Source: W0P28-013 sp051870755 (GTDB taxonomy: Bacteria; Bacteroidota; Bacteroidia; Bacteroidales; Paludibacteraceae). Taken from it: a stretch of 64,000 bases of DNA. The notes under the pieces are model-generated. The model saw only the letters and a list, made by a program, of their open reading frames with translations, was not told the origin of the DNA and searched no databases. The stretch covers positions 62,001 through 126,000 of the forward strand of contig JBJECE010000012.1 in NCBI GenBank assembly GCA_051870755.1, given 5' to 3'. The position numbers were made by a program, and so were the translations under genes. This document shows, one piece after another, positions 25,919 through 35,007 of this stretch (the stretch's first letter is position 1; every line of letters begins with the position of its first letter).

Positions 25919-26941
25919 TTATATTATGGTGTTCCACCCGTGTATGTCGTCGGTGCGACCGTATTGTATGTCGCGCAGATGGTTGTATAGGCGGGTGCAT
26001 TTCGGACCGGGGTGTCCGTCTTTGGCGATGACGTATTGAATGCCTGTGTCGATGTCGTCTATTTGCGAGATGGGACACACCACAGCGGCCGTTCCGCACG
26101 AGGCGGCTTCGTCGAGCGTGCTCAACTCTTCGACCGGCACGGGGCGTTGTTCGACCTGCCATCCGAAGTCGCGACAGAGTTGCATCAAACTTTTGTTGGT
26201 GATGGATGGCAGTATGGAGTGCGATTGCGGTGTGATGTAGGTGTCGCCGCGTATGCCGAAAAAGTTGGCGGCGCCGCATTCGTCGATGAATTTTTTCTCT
26301 TTCGGGTCGAGGTAGATGATGGACGAATAACCCAACTCGTGTATGCGTACGCCGGCGCGCATGCCCGATGCGTAGTTGCCGCCCACTTTGTAGCAGCCCG
26401 TGCCGAGTGGCGCGGAACGGTCGTAGCCGCGCAGTATGCCTGCTTTGGTGGCGCTGAAACCGCTTTTGAAGTACGAACTGATGGGCGATGTAAATACAAT
26501 AAATTCGTATTCGGCGGCGGGACGCACGCCCAGCAGATGGCCGACACCGATGATGAGTGGCCGGATGTAAAGCGTGGCGCCCGATTCGTAGGGCGGAATG
26601 AATCGTTCGTTGAGTTTGACGGCTTTTATGACGGCTTCGGTGAAGAGTTCAGTCGGGACTTGCGGCATAACCAAACCATCGCACGACGACTGTAGCCGGT
26701 GCGCGTTTTCTTCGAGGCGGAAGATGCGTATTTTGCCGTCGTGGCCGCGGAATGCTTTGATGCCTTCGAAGGCTTCTTGTCCGTAGTGCAGACACGACGA
26801 GGCGATGGAAATTTCGATGTTGGGCGAGTCGCAGATGCGCAATTTGCCCCACGAACCGTTTTTATAGGTGCAACGTACATTGAAGTCGGTTGCTACATAG
26901 TTGAAGCCGATGCTTTCCCAATCGATGTCAGGTGTATTCAT
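25919..26941 (-). CDS. ilvE: Branched-chain amino acid aminotransferase
   Basis: 340 residues of PLP fold type IV: SCLHYGQEAFEGIKAFR near the N-terminus, the PLP lysine in GTGCYKVGGNYASGM (about residue 193), ECGAANFFGI and the C-terminal SCGTAAVVCPISQI. It interconverts Val, Leu and Ile with their 2-oxo acids. The start overlaps the WbqC-like gene by 4 bases, so it is the last gene of the long leftward polysaccharide operon rather than part of an ilv cluster. Confidence 0.95.
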   Translation of the reverse strand: MNTPDIDWESIGFNYVATDFNVRCTYKNGSWGKLRICDSPNIEISIASSCLHYGQEAFEGIKAFRGHDGKIRIFRLEENAHRLQSSCDGLVMPQVPTELFTEAVIKAVKLNERFIPPYESGATLYIRPLIIGVGHLLGVRPAAEYEFIVFTSPISSYFKSGFSATKAGILRGYDRSAPLGTGCYKVGGNYASGMRAGVRIHELGYSSIIYLDPKEKKFIDECGAANFFGIRGDTYITPQSHSILPSITNKSLMQLCRDFGWQVEQRPVPVEELSTLDEAASCGTAAVVCPISQIDDIDTGIQYVIAKDGHPGPKCTRLYNHLRDIQYGRTDDIHGWNTII

Positions 26942-27555
26942 GCTTGTTTTAGAATTAGTCGTGCCTCGTTGCCCATGTTGAATAACAAGTCAATGATGCT
27001 CAAATCGGGCTGAAAACCGAATTTTTGTTCGAAAACTTGGTAATAAGGCGTCAGCACACAATCGGGTTGCAAAGTTACGATATTTTTCTTTGCGTTGAAC
27101 GCATCGCGCAAATCAATTATGCTATTTTCGTATTTTTTTTTGTAACTATCTGTGAAACAATATGTTGTATCGAATCCGAGCAGTTCGAGTATTTTGTTTT
27201 GCAGTTGTGTGTTCCACTGTAACAGATTGTCGGCGGGCTGTTCGTAGAATGGTTTTAGGTCGTCTTTGTAGTAGTCGAAGAACGGCGATGCGTTGTATGC
27301 GGCTTCCAAAGCGCGCCAATGCAGTGTTTGCCAATCGTGATGGCTCGAGATGCGCACATCGCCGACGGGTGTATGGTTGGTGTGCTCCACGGGAATGGTC
27401 AGCGTGTCGATGCCGTGGGCTGTGGCTATGCGGCAATGGTTGGCAATGGTCTGTTTTCGGTAGTGTGCGTGTTGTTCGATTATGATGCGCTCGTTGACCA
27501 AATAGTAATAGTATGATATTGGTGCCAAATAGCCTGTTGGCAAAATTGCAGTCAT
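26938..27555 (-). CDS. WbqC-like family protein
   Basis: 205 residues beginning MTAILPTGYLAPISYYYYL and continuing with HYRKQTIANHCRI, TIPVEH and NASPFFDYYKDDL, the pattern of the WbqC-like family. Family members are frequent in surface-polysaccharide clusters and are suspected to act in sugar modification, but no reaction has been firmly shown. It lies between marC (15-base gap) and ilvE (4-base overlap). Confidence 0.8.
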   Translation of the reverse strand: MTAILPTGYLAPISYYYYLVNERIIIEQHAHYRKQTIANHCRIATAHGIDTLTIPVEHTNHTPVGDVRISSHHDWQTLHWRALEAAYNASPFFDYYKDDLKPFYEQPADNLLQWNTQLQNKILELLGFDTTYCFTDSYKKKYENSIIDLRDAFNAKKNIVTLQPDCVLTPYYQVFEQKFGFQPDLSIIDLLFNMGNEARLILKQA

Positions 27556-27570
27556 CGCCGGATTGATTGT

Positions 27571-28185
27571 CTATTTGCGTATGGTCGAAATAAGGAAATC
27601 GAGGTTTTCGACAAACAGTTTTACGGAGATGGCCAACAAAATAATGCCGAAGAATTTGCGCATGATGTAGATGCCGCCTTCGCCTAAAATCTTTTCGATT
27701 TTTGACGTCATACGCAATACAATGTAAACCCATAACAGGTTAAGACACAGTGCGATGACGATGTTGATGGTGGCGTATTCGGCGCGTAGCGAGAGCAAGG
27801 CTGTGAATGCGCCCGGCCCGGCCACCAGCGGAAACGCCAACGGCACGATGGCGGCACTGCCCGAGGGTCCTGCATTTTTGAATATGACGACATCCAGCAC
27901 CATTTCGAGCGCCATAAAAAAGATGATGAGCGCGCCGGCAACGGCAAACGATCGAATATCGACGTTGAAGAGTTGCAGAATCCAATCGCCGGCGAAAAGG
28001 AATAACAGCATGATGGCGAGCGATACGCTGCTTGTTTGCAACGGTTTGACATCTTCGCCTTGACGTTTCAGGTTGAGAATGATGGGTATGGAACCCAAAA
28101 TGTCGATGATGGCGAACAGCACAATGAATGCGCTGGCGATTTGCATAAAATCGAATTCACGGAAAAAGTTCAAAAAAGCGTCCAT
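27571..28185 (-). CDS. MarC-family integral membrane protein
   Basis: 204 residues with six likely membrane spans. It matches the MarC/UPF0056 pattern: FIVLFAIIDILGSIPIILNL at the N-terminus, FAVAGALIIFFMALEMVL, and VPLAFPLVAGPGAFTALL. MarC is a transporter-like family of unknown substrate; the early link to multiple antibiotic resistance has been withdrawn. It is 4 bases downstream of a glycosyltransferase gene, inside the polysaccharide operon. Confidence 0.88.
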   Translation of the reverse strand: MDAFLNFFREFDFMQIASAFIVLFAIIDILGSIPIILNLKRQGEDVKPLQTSSVSLAIMLLFLFAGDWILQLFNVDIRSFAVAGALIIFFMALEMVLDVVIFKNAGPSGSAAIVPLAFPLVAGPGAFTALLSLRAEYATINIVIALCLNLLWVYIVLRMTSKIEKILGEGGIYIMRKFFGIILLAISVKLFVENLDFLISTIRK

Positions 28186-28189
28186 GGTA

Positions 28190-28996
28190 TTATTTGAGAT
28201 TTAATTGTGTTAAGGTGCGTTGATTGATGGTGGTGCGTTCTTTGTCGCAAAACCAGCCCCATTTGTTGAAATAGCGACACGAACTGATAATGTGTATCCA
28301 CAATAATCGCTTGTTTTTGTACGACCCGTGTGCGTGTTTATGAACGATGGATGCGGCCGGATAAAAGACGGTGCTATATTTTTGGTATAGTCGGCGGCTC
28401 AAATCAACATCTTCCATATATAGGTGAAATTGGGCGTCAAAGAGTCCTACCTCTTGCAGAGCGGCGGTTCGCAACAGCATAAAACAGCCCGACAGAAACG
28501 GTATGTCGGCGATGTGGTCGTAGTCGAAGTCGCGTAACTCGAACCGATGCTGGCTGCGTTTGGTGAGGCAGCGTGGCAGAAATCGTCGTCCAAACAAATT
28601 CCATGGTGTCGGTATCAGTTTGCACAAGTATTGTAATTGTCCGTTCGGATAATATACTTTTGGCATGACTGCGCCCACGTTTCGGTTTTGTTCCATAAAT
28701 GCGAGGAGTTCGTCAAGTATGGCGCTGTCGAATGTGATGTCGGGATTGACGATCAAATGATAGGGCGTGTCGGTTTTGAGCGTTTCGCGCATGGCGCGGT
28801 TGTGGGCGGCGCCGTACCCGAGATTTCGGTTGTTGAATTCGTAGCGTACGGGCAGTGTTGCAAATCGTTCGTCGCGTGTCGGCGAATTGTCAACAAGGAA
28901 AATCGCGCGCACCAAAGTGTTTTGGCGGAGCGTTTCGACAAGTTGCGCTACTTGTTCGAATGGTGTGGTATATAGGACGATGGATACGTTCAGCAT
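28190..28996 (-). CDS. Glycosyltransferase family 2 (WbbL-like)
   Basis: 268 residues, GT-A fold: SIVLYTTPFEQVAQLVETL, FLVDNSPT, NRNLGYGAAHNRAM, the NPDI metal-binding region, and DIPFLSGCFMLLRTAAL with FHLYMEDVDLSRRLYQK. This resembles rhamnosyltransferases and galactofuranosyltransferases of the WbbL group. Its start overlaps the end of glf by 7 bases, so a galactofuranose donor is a reasonable guess. It is cytosolic or peripherally membrane-bound. Confidence 0.85.
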   Translation of the reverse strand: MLNVSIVLYTTPFEQVAQLVETLRQNTLVRAIFLVDNSPTRDERFATLPVRYEFNNRNLGYGAAHNRAMRETLKTDTPYHLIVNPDITFDSAILDELLAFMEQNRNVGAVMPKVYYPNGQLQYLCKLIPTPWNLFGRRFLPRCLTKRSQHRFELRDFDYDHIADIPFLSGCFMLLRTAALQEVGLFDAQFHLYMEDVDLSRRLYQKYSTVFYPAASIVHKHAHGSYKNKRLLWIHIISSCRYFNKWGWFCDKERTTINQRTLTQLNLK

Positions 28997-30123
28997 GTTG
29001 TGTGCGTGTGTTTGTTTAATGTGTGTTGTGCGGTGTCAAGCGCAGCGCGCACCACTTTGTCCATGTCGTAGTAGCGATAATCGGCCAATCGCCCGCCGAA
29101 AACGACATTGTTCTCTGTTTGGGCTAATTGTCGATATTGATTGGCAAGTTTTTCGTTTTCGGTGTCGTTTATGGGATAATACGCCTCTTTTGATGCGTCC
29201 CATTCTTGCGGATATTCGTAGGTAATCACTGTTTTAGGTTGCTGCCCGCCTACAAAATGTTTATGCTCAATAATGCGTGTGTAGGGTACATCGGCTGCCG
29301 TATAGTTGACAACGGCGTTGCCTTGAAAATTGTCGGTGTCGAGCACTTTGGTGTCGAATCGCAAACTGCGGTAGGCAAGATGCCCGAAACGATAGTCGAA
29401 ATAGGCATCCAGCATGCCGGTATAGACTGTGGTGCGTGCCATTTGTTGCAACTCGCGATGTTCCAAAAAATCAATACCAAGTTGAATGTCGCAATTAGTC
29501 AATAGTTTGTTTATCAGTTCGTTGTATCCTTCGATGGGGATCCCTTGATAAGCATCGTTGAAATAGTTATTGTCGTAGGTAAAGCGCAATGGCAACCGTT
29601 TGATGATAAAACTTGGCAAATCGGTGGCTTTGCGTCCCCATTGCTTTTCGGTGTAACCTTTTATCAGTTTTTCGTAAATGTCGTGGCCAACCAATTGCAA
29701 GGCTTGCTCTTCTAAATTTGTTGGCGTTTTATGCTTGTACCGACTGCATTGTTCGGCAATTTTTTCGATGGCTTCTTGCGGGGTGTGTACGCCCCACAAT
29801 TGATGGAAGGTGTTCATGTTGAACGGCAGATTGTACAATTCGCCATGGTACGATGCCAAAGGGCTGTTTGTGTAGCGATTGAAATGTACAAATCGGTTGA
29901 GATAGTTCCATACGTCGGTATCGTTGGTATGGAATATATGCGCGCCATAGCGATGTACTTGAATGTTTTCGATTTCTTCGCAATAAACGTTACCGCCGAC
30001 GTGTGTGCGCTTATCAATGACAAGGCACGATTTGCCGTGTTCGACAGCCTGTTGCGCAAATACGGCGCCAAACAAACCGCTGCCTACAATCAAAAAATCA
30101 TATTGTGGATGAGATGCGCTCAT
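28990..30123 (-). CDS. glf: UDP-galactopyranose mutase
   Basis: 377 residues with the N-terminal FAD-binding motif LIVGSGLFGAVFAQQA, then KSCLVIDKRTHVGGNVY, and the UGM hallmarks YGAHIFHTND, LYNLPFNMNTFHQLWG and KGYTEKQWGR. It interconverts UDP-galactopyranose and UDP-galactofuranose, which implies that the polysaccharide made by this operon contains galactofuranose. It is translationally coupled on both sides. Confidence 0.96.
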   Translation of the reverse strand: MSASHPQYDFLIVGSGLFGAVFAQQAVEHGKSCLVIDKRTHVGGNVYCEEIENIQVHRYGAHIFHTNDTDVWNYLNRFVHFNRYTNSPLASYHGELYNLPFNMNTFHQLWGVHTPQEAIEKIAEQCSRYKHKTPTNLEEQALQLVGHDIYEKLIKGYTEKQWGRKATDLPSFIIKRLPLRFTYDNNYFNDAYQGIPIEGYNELINKLLTNCDIQLGIDFLEHRELQQMARTTVYTGMLDAYFDYRFGHLAYRSLRFDTKVLDTDNFQGNAVVNYTAADVPYTRIIEHKHFVGGQQPKTVITYEYPQEWDASKEAYYPINDTENEKLANQYRQLAQTENNVVFGGRLADYRYYDMDKVVRAALDTAQHTLNKHTHTTC

Positions 30124-30881
30124 TTGCTGTATTTTTTATAACCATTCCACGCCCAACAGATGGTGTAGTACACACTTTGCCAAAAACCGAGATGTTCAAA
30201 ATGGCGATATACTTTGAATTGCGGTATAATGACTTTGTGCTTGTTGCGCGAAATGGAGTTGTTTATAATGCGGTATGAACCTAAAATTTTTGGATTCGCA
30301 TACACTACATCGACTTTGTGTATGATGTCTAACCAATAGGCGTAGTCGTCGCGCAAACTGACCAATTCTTCGTGTAAATACATTTTGCCAAAGGCGCGTG
30401 TGTCGTATAGTCCTGTCAGACAGGTGATTGAACATGTTTTTAATAAATCGTTGTAATGGGCTTCGCGTGGTGCTACGAACGGTTGCAGGCATTCGTTGCC
30501 GTGTTCGTCAATGCGTTTGTGGGCAGCACACACCAATAGGGCGCCTAATGTGTTTTGTAGTAACTTTAGTTGTTCTTCGAGAAATATTGGTTCCCACAAA
30601 TCATCGGCATCAAGCAAGGCAATGTAACGACCTTGTGCGCGGCGTATGCCATTGTTGCGCGCAGCAGCCGAACCATGGTTGGCCTGATGAAACAATTTGA
30701 TGCGAGGGTCTTTGGCAGCGTATTGTTCTACTATTTGCGGGCTATGGTCTGTCGAACCATCGTTGATAATCAACATTTCCCAATGCGGATACGTTTGGGC
30801 TAAAACGCTGTCGATGGTTTCGCCGATAAAGCGTTCGCCGTTGTATAGTGGTGTGATTATCGAAACTAAATGGTCAATCAT
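30120..30881 (-). CDS. Glycosyltransferase family 2
   Basis: About 253 residues from the ATG at 30881 (MIDHLVSIITPLYNGERF); an upstream in-frame ATG would add ten atypical residues. GT-A motifs are SIITPLYNG, IINDGSTDHS, ARNNGIRRAQGRYIALLDAD (with the metal-binding LDADD) and RDDYAYWLDII. The stop overlaps the glf start by 4 bases. Donor and acceptor are unknown. Confidence 0.87.
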   Translation of the reverse strand: MIDHLVSIITPLYNGERFIGETIDSVLAQTYPHWEMLIINDGSTDHSPQIVEQYAAKDPRIKLFHQANHGSAAARNNGIRRAQGRYIALLDADDLWEPIFLEEQLKLLQNTLGALLVCAAHKRIDEHGNECLQPFVAPREAHYNDLLKTCSITCLTGLYDTRAFGKMYLHEELVSLRDDYAYWLDIIHKVDVVYANPKILGSYRIINNSISRNKHKVIIPQFKVYRHFEHLGFWQSVYYTICWAWNGYKKYSK

Positions 30882-30914
30882 GATGGCGTGATAAAGTTTG
30901 CAAAAATACAAAAA

Positions 30915-31649
30915 TTATTTATATCGACCAACTTTATAGGATAGATAAAATCGACATACGGCAGCCAATACAATGCAACGGCTCCATATTTTGACAAACA
31001 GGCTGCGTTCGCTGCGGTTCAAAAAAGTGCCTTTAAGATTTGTAAGTGCTTGTGAATGACGACGATATAGCATTAATGGCTGCGGTATAAAATATACTGT
31101 CCCTACGATTTCGGCCACTAATCCTATCCAATTGTCGTGTGCTATTTCCGATGTGGTTGGCATAGGAATGGCGTAATGTAAAATTTTACGTCGGAAGGCC
31201 ATGCAAGCACCAAAATAGGTATGAAATAGAATATTTTTCAAGATGCCTTTTCCCGAGTGGTAGAACTCGAAAAATGATGGATGTATCTTCTCCAAAGTGG
31301 CATTGGTAATAATGTTGTCCGTAACCACCAAATCGTATTGTGCTAAATAGTTACAGCAAATGTCGTATTTATTTGGCAGCCAAACATCGTCTTGGTCCGA
31401 CAGAAAAATATAATCTCCATGCGCGTGCTGTAGTGCATTGATGAAATTGTGTTTGAAGTTGTGCGCCTTGTTGTGCAGCAGTGTGATGCGTTGGTCGCCA
31501 AACGATTCGATAATGGCACATGTGCCATCGGTAGAACCATCGTCGGAGATGATAACCTCGTCGTCCGACGCAATTTGGTTGAGAATTGACGTTAGTTGTT
31601 CGGCGATGAACTTTTCGCCGTTATATGTAGCCATGCAGACAGAGTTCAT
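30915..31649 (-). CDS. Glycosyltransferase family 2, tandem copy A
   Basis: 244 residues from the ATG at 31649, chosen because it overlaps the upstream stop as ATGA. Motifs are CMATYNGEKFIAEQL, IISDDGSTDGT, YIFLSDQDDVWLPNK, LEKIHPSFFEFYH, HDNWIGL and LMLYRRHSQAL, fitting a rhamnosyltransferase-like family-2 enzyme. It shares a distinctive set of motifs with the next upstream gene, suggesting a duplication followed by divergence. AT-rich relative to the core genes. Confidence 0.85.
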   Translation of the reverse strand: MNSVCMATYNGEKFIAEQLTSILNQIASDDEVIISDDGSTDGTCAIIESFGDQRITLLHNKAHNFKHNFINALQHAHGDYIFLSDQDDVWLPNKYDICCNYLAQYDLVVTDNIITNATLEKIHPSFFEFYHSGKGILKNILFHTYFGACMAFRRKILHYAIPMPTTSEIAHDNWIGLVAEIVGTVYFIPQPLMLYRRHSQALTNLKGTFLNRSERSLFVKIWSRCIVLAAVCRFYLSYKVGRYK

Positions 31650-32473
31650 CGTATTCTTATGTGTCGGTAAACAAAATAAATTACTTTGTAGAACCAAAAT
31701 TCAAGTTTATTCTTAAATACCACATCTTTCGCTTGATGATAAACTTGTCTGGCCATTTTTTTCTTAAAAGCGACATCGAAACGCACTTTTTGGTAATCTA
31801 CGGCACCAAGTGTGTTTGTGTTATGTTGTCGATAGAGCATGGTAGGCTCAAAAATGGGTATTATTTTACCTTTGTTTTTCAGAGTCGTAAGACCAAGCCA
31901 CGCGTCGTGCATATAGGCCTGCTTGCTGATGGGGAGCATATATTGTTTAGCCTTGTTGTTAAACAAACACGAACAACCGGTTATAGTGTTACAAATGGCC
32001 AAAAAATACAACTTGTCATCTAATATTTCGGGACGAATATGAGAGTATTGCCAAAATGACGGATGTATAGGATCTAAATTTTTGTCCACAACAATCATGT
32101 CGCCATGTACTACCAATGGTAAATTTGCGAATTGTGCTTCGACTTCGTGCATTTTTTGTACAAAGAGTTCAATTTTGTTGGGCAGCCACACGTCATCTTG
32201 GTCGCAAAACATGGTGTATTGATTGTGTGCGCACTTAAGTAAAAGTTGTTCAAACGAATGCATCGCGCCAAGGTTGTACAAATTGTCCTTGTATATGGTC
32301 ATTTTTTGCGGATACATTTCGGCATATTTTTGCAAGATGTCAAGTGTGTTATCCGTCGAACCATCATCGCGTACAAAAAGTTGCCAATCGGTGTACGTTT
32401 GTGCCAAAATAGAATCAAGTTGCTCGCGCAAAAATTGTTCACCATTGTATGTCGCAAGTAAAATATCTATCAT
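31646..32473 (-). CDS. Glycosyltransferase family 2, tandem copy B
   Basis: 275 residues: ILLATYNGEQFLREQLDSIL, VRDDGSTDNTLDIL, TMFCDQDDVWLPNK, LDPIHPSFWQY, HDAWLGL and TMLYRQHNTN. The same ordered motifs occur in the downstream neighbour. It overlaps both neighbours by 4 bases, so the three genes are translationally coupled. Specificity is unknown. Confidence 0.87.
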   Translation of the reverse strand: MIDILLATYNGEQFLREQLDSILAQTYTDWQLFVRDDGSTDNTLDILQKYAEMYPQKMTIYKDNLYNLGAMHSFEQLLLKCAHNQYTMFCDQDDVWLPNKIELFVQKMHEVEAQFANLPLVVHGDMIVVDKNLDPIHPSFWQYSHIRPEILDDKLYFLAICNTITGCSCLFNNKAKQYMLPISKQAYMHDAWLGLTTLKNKGKIIPIFEPTMLYRQHNTNTLGAVDYQKVRFDVAFKKKMARQVYHQAKDVVFKNKLEFWFYKVIYFVYRHIRIR

Positions 32474-33660
32474 TTTGTTCTTTCCATAGCAAAATCAATG
32501 TCGTGGCTCCAGTATAGACTCGCTTCTTCAAGTTGATGTTTTTGTAATAGTTTTTTGTTGTTGCCGATTAAATCAAAAATGGTTACAGTGTCAAATGTAT
32601 GGCTTAGTGCATAATCTGCGCGAATGTTATTGTTGTAATTAAACACAATGGCGTACAACATAAAAATCGCCGCAAATATTTGTCGCGGTAAGGCGTCTGT
32701 AATTTTGCTCTCGGCAATTTCGTGTTGCATATACACGATGATAAATGGTAAGAAAAACGACCGTAACCGATTGAGCAGATACCAATATTGATACAAAAAT
32801 ACAATTACTGCAATACAAATCCACATCATCCAATGGGAATGTTTATGGTTGGTTGTGAATTTGCTATAATAGGCTAAACATAATATGCTTAAGAAATATA
32901 TGGGAAATATTGTTTGCAAATTTTTGCCTAACTGCAAATGATGTAAAATAGAATCGTTTATACTGCGCGAAATGGTTAGTTTGGTAAAAATCGTTTCACC
33001 TATATTCGATAGTGGAATTATCAGCATGGCGCATAGAAGTATGGCCAAAGTGATGTAGGCGCGTTTATCTATGCCCATTTGCCAAAAGAGCATAAAAAAG
33101 ATGGTGCATGCACAAATTATAAGACCTGATTTATGCATTAAACCACAAATTATGGCACAAACGAGGCAACCAAAATATTTGCGTTTTTGATAGAGCAGAT
33201 ATGCAAAAATAAAAAACGAAACCGATAAACATTGGCGTAACTCGTGTAAGGGTAAATTGTAATCGAGTAAAATGAGCGCAAAAAGTGCAAATGTCCGAAA
33301 TTTTGTTAGTTTTTTAAATAGAATCCAAATGGCGGAATAATAGATGAGTGTAATAAACAAAGTACACCACCAAAATGAGAAACCGCAAGATTTTACTGCA
33401 CTACAAAAGACATCAAAACCATATTCAAAGCCGGAAGCATATTGCCTTGTGAGTACCAGCCAAACATTAGGCAAATCATTGTAAAATGGTACATAATGTG
33501 CTATGTCAGGACCATAATAATAGCGAATACCAACCATGAATACAAGTACAAAAAATGCCATATTGTAAATTTGGCGGCAAATGCGGTCGTTTTTGCTAAA
33601 AATAAATTCAGCAAATACAAAAAACATCATAATCCACAATATGAGCGACAAATAATTCAT
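32470..33660 (-). CDS. EpsG-type polysaccharide polymerase (Wzy-like)
   Basis: 396 residues, very hydrophobic with about 10-12 membrane spans, and AT-rich. RYYYGPDIAHYVPFYNDLP in the first periplasmic loop, LPLHELRQCLSVSFFIFAYL and the GLMHKSGLI segment match the EpsG family, which polymerises repeat units in exopolysaccharide and O-antigen systems. It overlaps wzx and the first glycosyltransferase by 4 bases each, a position typical of Wzy. Confidence 0.82.
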   Translation of the reverse strand: MNYLSLILWIMMFFVFAEFIFSKNDRICRQIYNMAFFVLVFMVGIRYYYGPDIAHYVPFYNDLPNVWLVLTRQYASGFEYGFDVFCSAVKSCGFSFWWCTLFITLIYYSAIWILFKKLTKFRTFALFALILLDYNLPLHELRQCLSVSFFIFAYLLYQKRKYFGCLVCAIICGLMHKSGLIICACTIFFMLFWQMGIDKRAYITLAILLCAMLIIPLSNIGETIFTKLTISRSINDSILHHLQLGKNLQTIFPIYFLSILCLAYYSKFTTNHKHSHWMMWICIAVIVFLYQYWYLLNRLRSFFLPFIIVYMQHEIAESKITDALPRQIFAAIFMLYAIVFNYNNNIRADYALSHTFDTVTIFDLIGNNKKLLQKHQLEEASLYWSHDIDFAMERTK

Positions 33661-34904
33661 GCTTTGGACTTAAAAAAACGCACCAGCATTCCCACACAAA
33701 CAAAACATTCGGTCGATAGTAAGGCTATGCTTGCGCCAACTGCCTGAAAATGTGGAACTAACGCAAATGTAAGTACCACAGATAAACAGGCAGCGGCCAA
33801 ATAAATGTTTTGAAAGCACTTTTTATCATGGTCATCGCCCATGGTGAGCAGCCCCAACTGACCTGCTACACCGCCAAGCGCTACAAACAATGGCACAATG
33901 GCCAAAATCTTGGCTATTGGTTCGAAACCGACATAACCGCGTCCCAACCATTCGGATAGCGGTTGGGCGAAGAAAAATAAAATGCCCCAAACACATATCA
34001 TCGTTACTATCATCACCGCAAACAGCGCGCGTATTGTACGGGACGCTTCTGCCCGACTGCGGTTGGCTGTTTGGCAAATTTTCGGAAAAAATGCTTGCGA
34101 TACAGGCAGCCAAATGGCATAACAAGCCATCCGCATCATCTTTTCGGCCGCAGCATATTTCCCGACTTCGTCAGGAGTGGCAAAATAGCCCAATATCACC
34201 ACAAAAAGCATCGCATAAATGCTGCTCGCCGCATTCGAAATGAAAATCGGGACACTATCGCGCAGTATGGCTTTGGCGCCTGCCCATTTCACGGCTACAA
34301 AACTTGCTAAACGTTGTAGTTTGACCAATATCACCGACAAAATAGTCGATGCCACATACACACCGCCCAAAATATAAGCCGCTACGAGTGTGTCGTTGGT
34401 CGTGTGCACAAATACAAAGGTGAGTGGCAGAATCGCTATTTTCGATACGCAATTGATGATCGACACGATGCGTATCTTGCCCAATCCCTGAAACAGCCAC
34501 ACAAAGGTCAATGCATTGCAAATGACCATCGAAAAAAGTATGACTGACACCTTAGCGTAAATCCGGAAATTTGGTATCGCAACAATGATCAAAAGCAATG
34601 CAAAGGCGCCTGCCACAAGCACGCATTTTGCCGCCAATGCCTCCGAAAACAGTCGATTGATGCTGTCCCGATTGTCGCGGGCAAGCGCAATTTTTTTTGT
34701 TACGCTGAAATTAAAACCAAAATCGACAAGTATCATCAAATACTGATTGACGGCCATGGCAAAACTGATACAGCCAAATTGCTCGACACCCAATATTTGC
34801 ATTAAATACGGCCACACCAACAAGGGCGCAAGGTAATTGAGCCCTTGTAAAATCATAAGCCAGAGAGTGTCGCTTATTTCGTGTGCGTATTGTGAACGAT
34901 GCAA
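33657..34904 (-). CDS. Polysaccharide flippase (Wzx-like)
   Basis: 415 residues with 12 or so membrane spans. MILQGLNYLAPLLVWPYLMQ and ILGVEQFGCISFAMAVNQYL are typical of the oligosaccharide flippase (PST/Wzx) family, as is DFGFNFSVTKKIALAR. It should move undecaprenyl-linked repeat units across the inner membrane. It is the first gene of the ten-gene leftward operon. Upstream, a minus-strand TATATTTG at 34941-34934 could be the promoter, but no upstream partner element is seen. Confidence 0.88.
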   Translation of the reverse strand: MHRSQYAHEISDTLWLMILQGLNYLAPLLVWPYLMQILGVEQFGCISFAMAVNQYLMILVDFGFNFSVTKKIALARDNRDSINRLFSEALAAKCVLVAGAFALLLIIVAIPNFRIYAKVSVILFSMVICNALTFVWLFQGLGKIRIVSIINCVSKIAILPLTFVFVHTTNDTLVAAYILGGVYVASTILSVILVKLQRLASFVAVKWAGAKAILRDSVPIFISNAASSIYAMLFVVILGYFATPDEVGKYAAAEKMMRMACYAIWLPVSQAFFPKICQTANRSRAEASRTIRALFAVMIVTMICVWGILFFFAQPLSEWLGRGYVGFEPIAKILAIVPLFVALGGVAGQLGLLTMGDDHDKKCFQNIYLAAACLSVVLTFALVPHFQAVGASIALLSTECFVCVGMLVRFFKSKA

Positions 34905-34957
34905 GGCGATGGCGTTTTCGATATTTGAGCCTACAAATATACGCTTTTATGTTCAAT

Positions 34958-34987
34958 AAAAAAAGCCCGTTGCCGGACTTTTTTTTG
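34958..34987 (-). terminator. Terminator of rpsP
   Basis: On the minus strand AGTCCG and CGGGCT form a short stem (one GT pair) with loop GCAA, followed by a run of T residues at about 34964-34958. Confidence 0.75.
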
Positions 34988-35007
34988 CAAACGTTGTCGC
35001 GCGTCGA

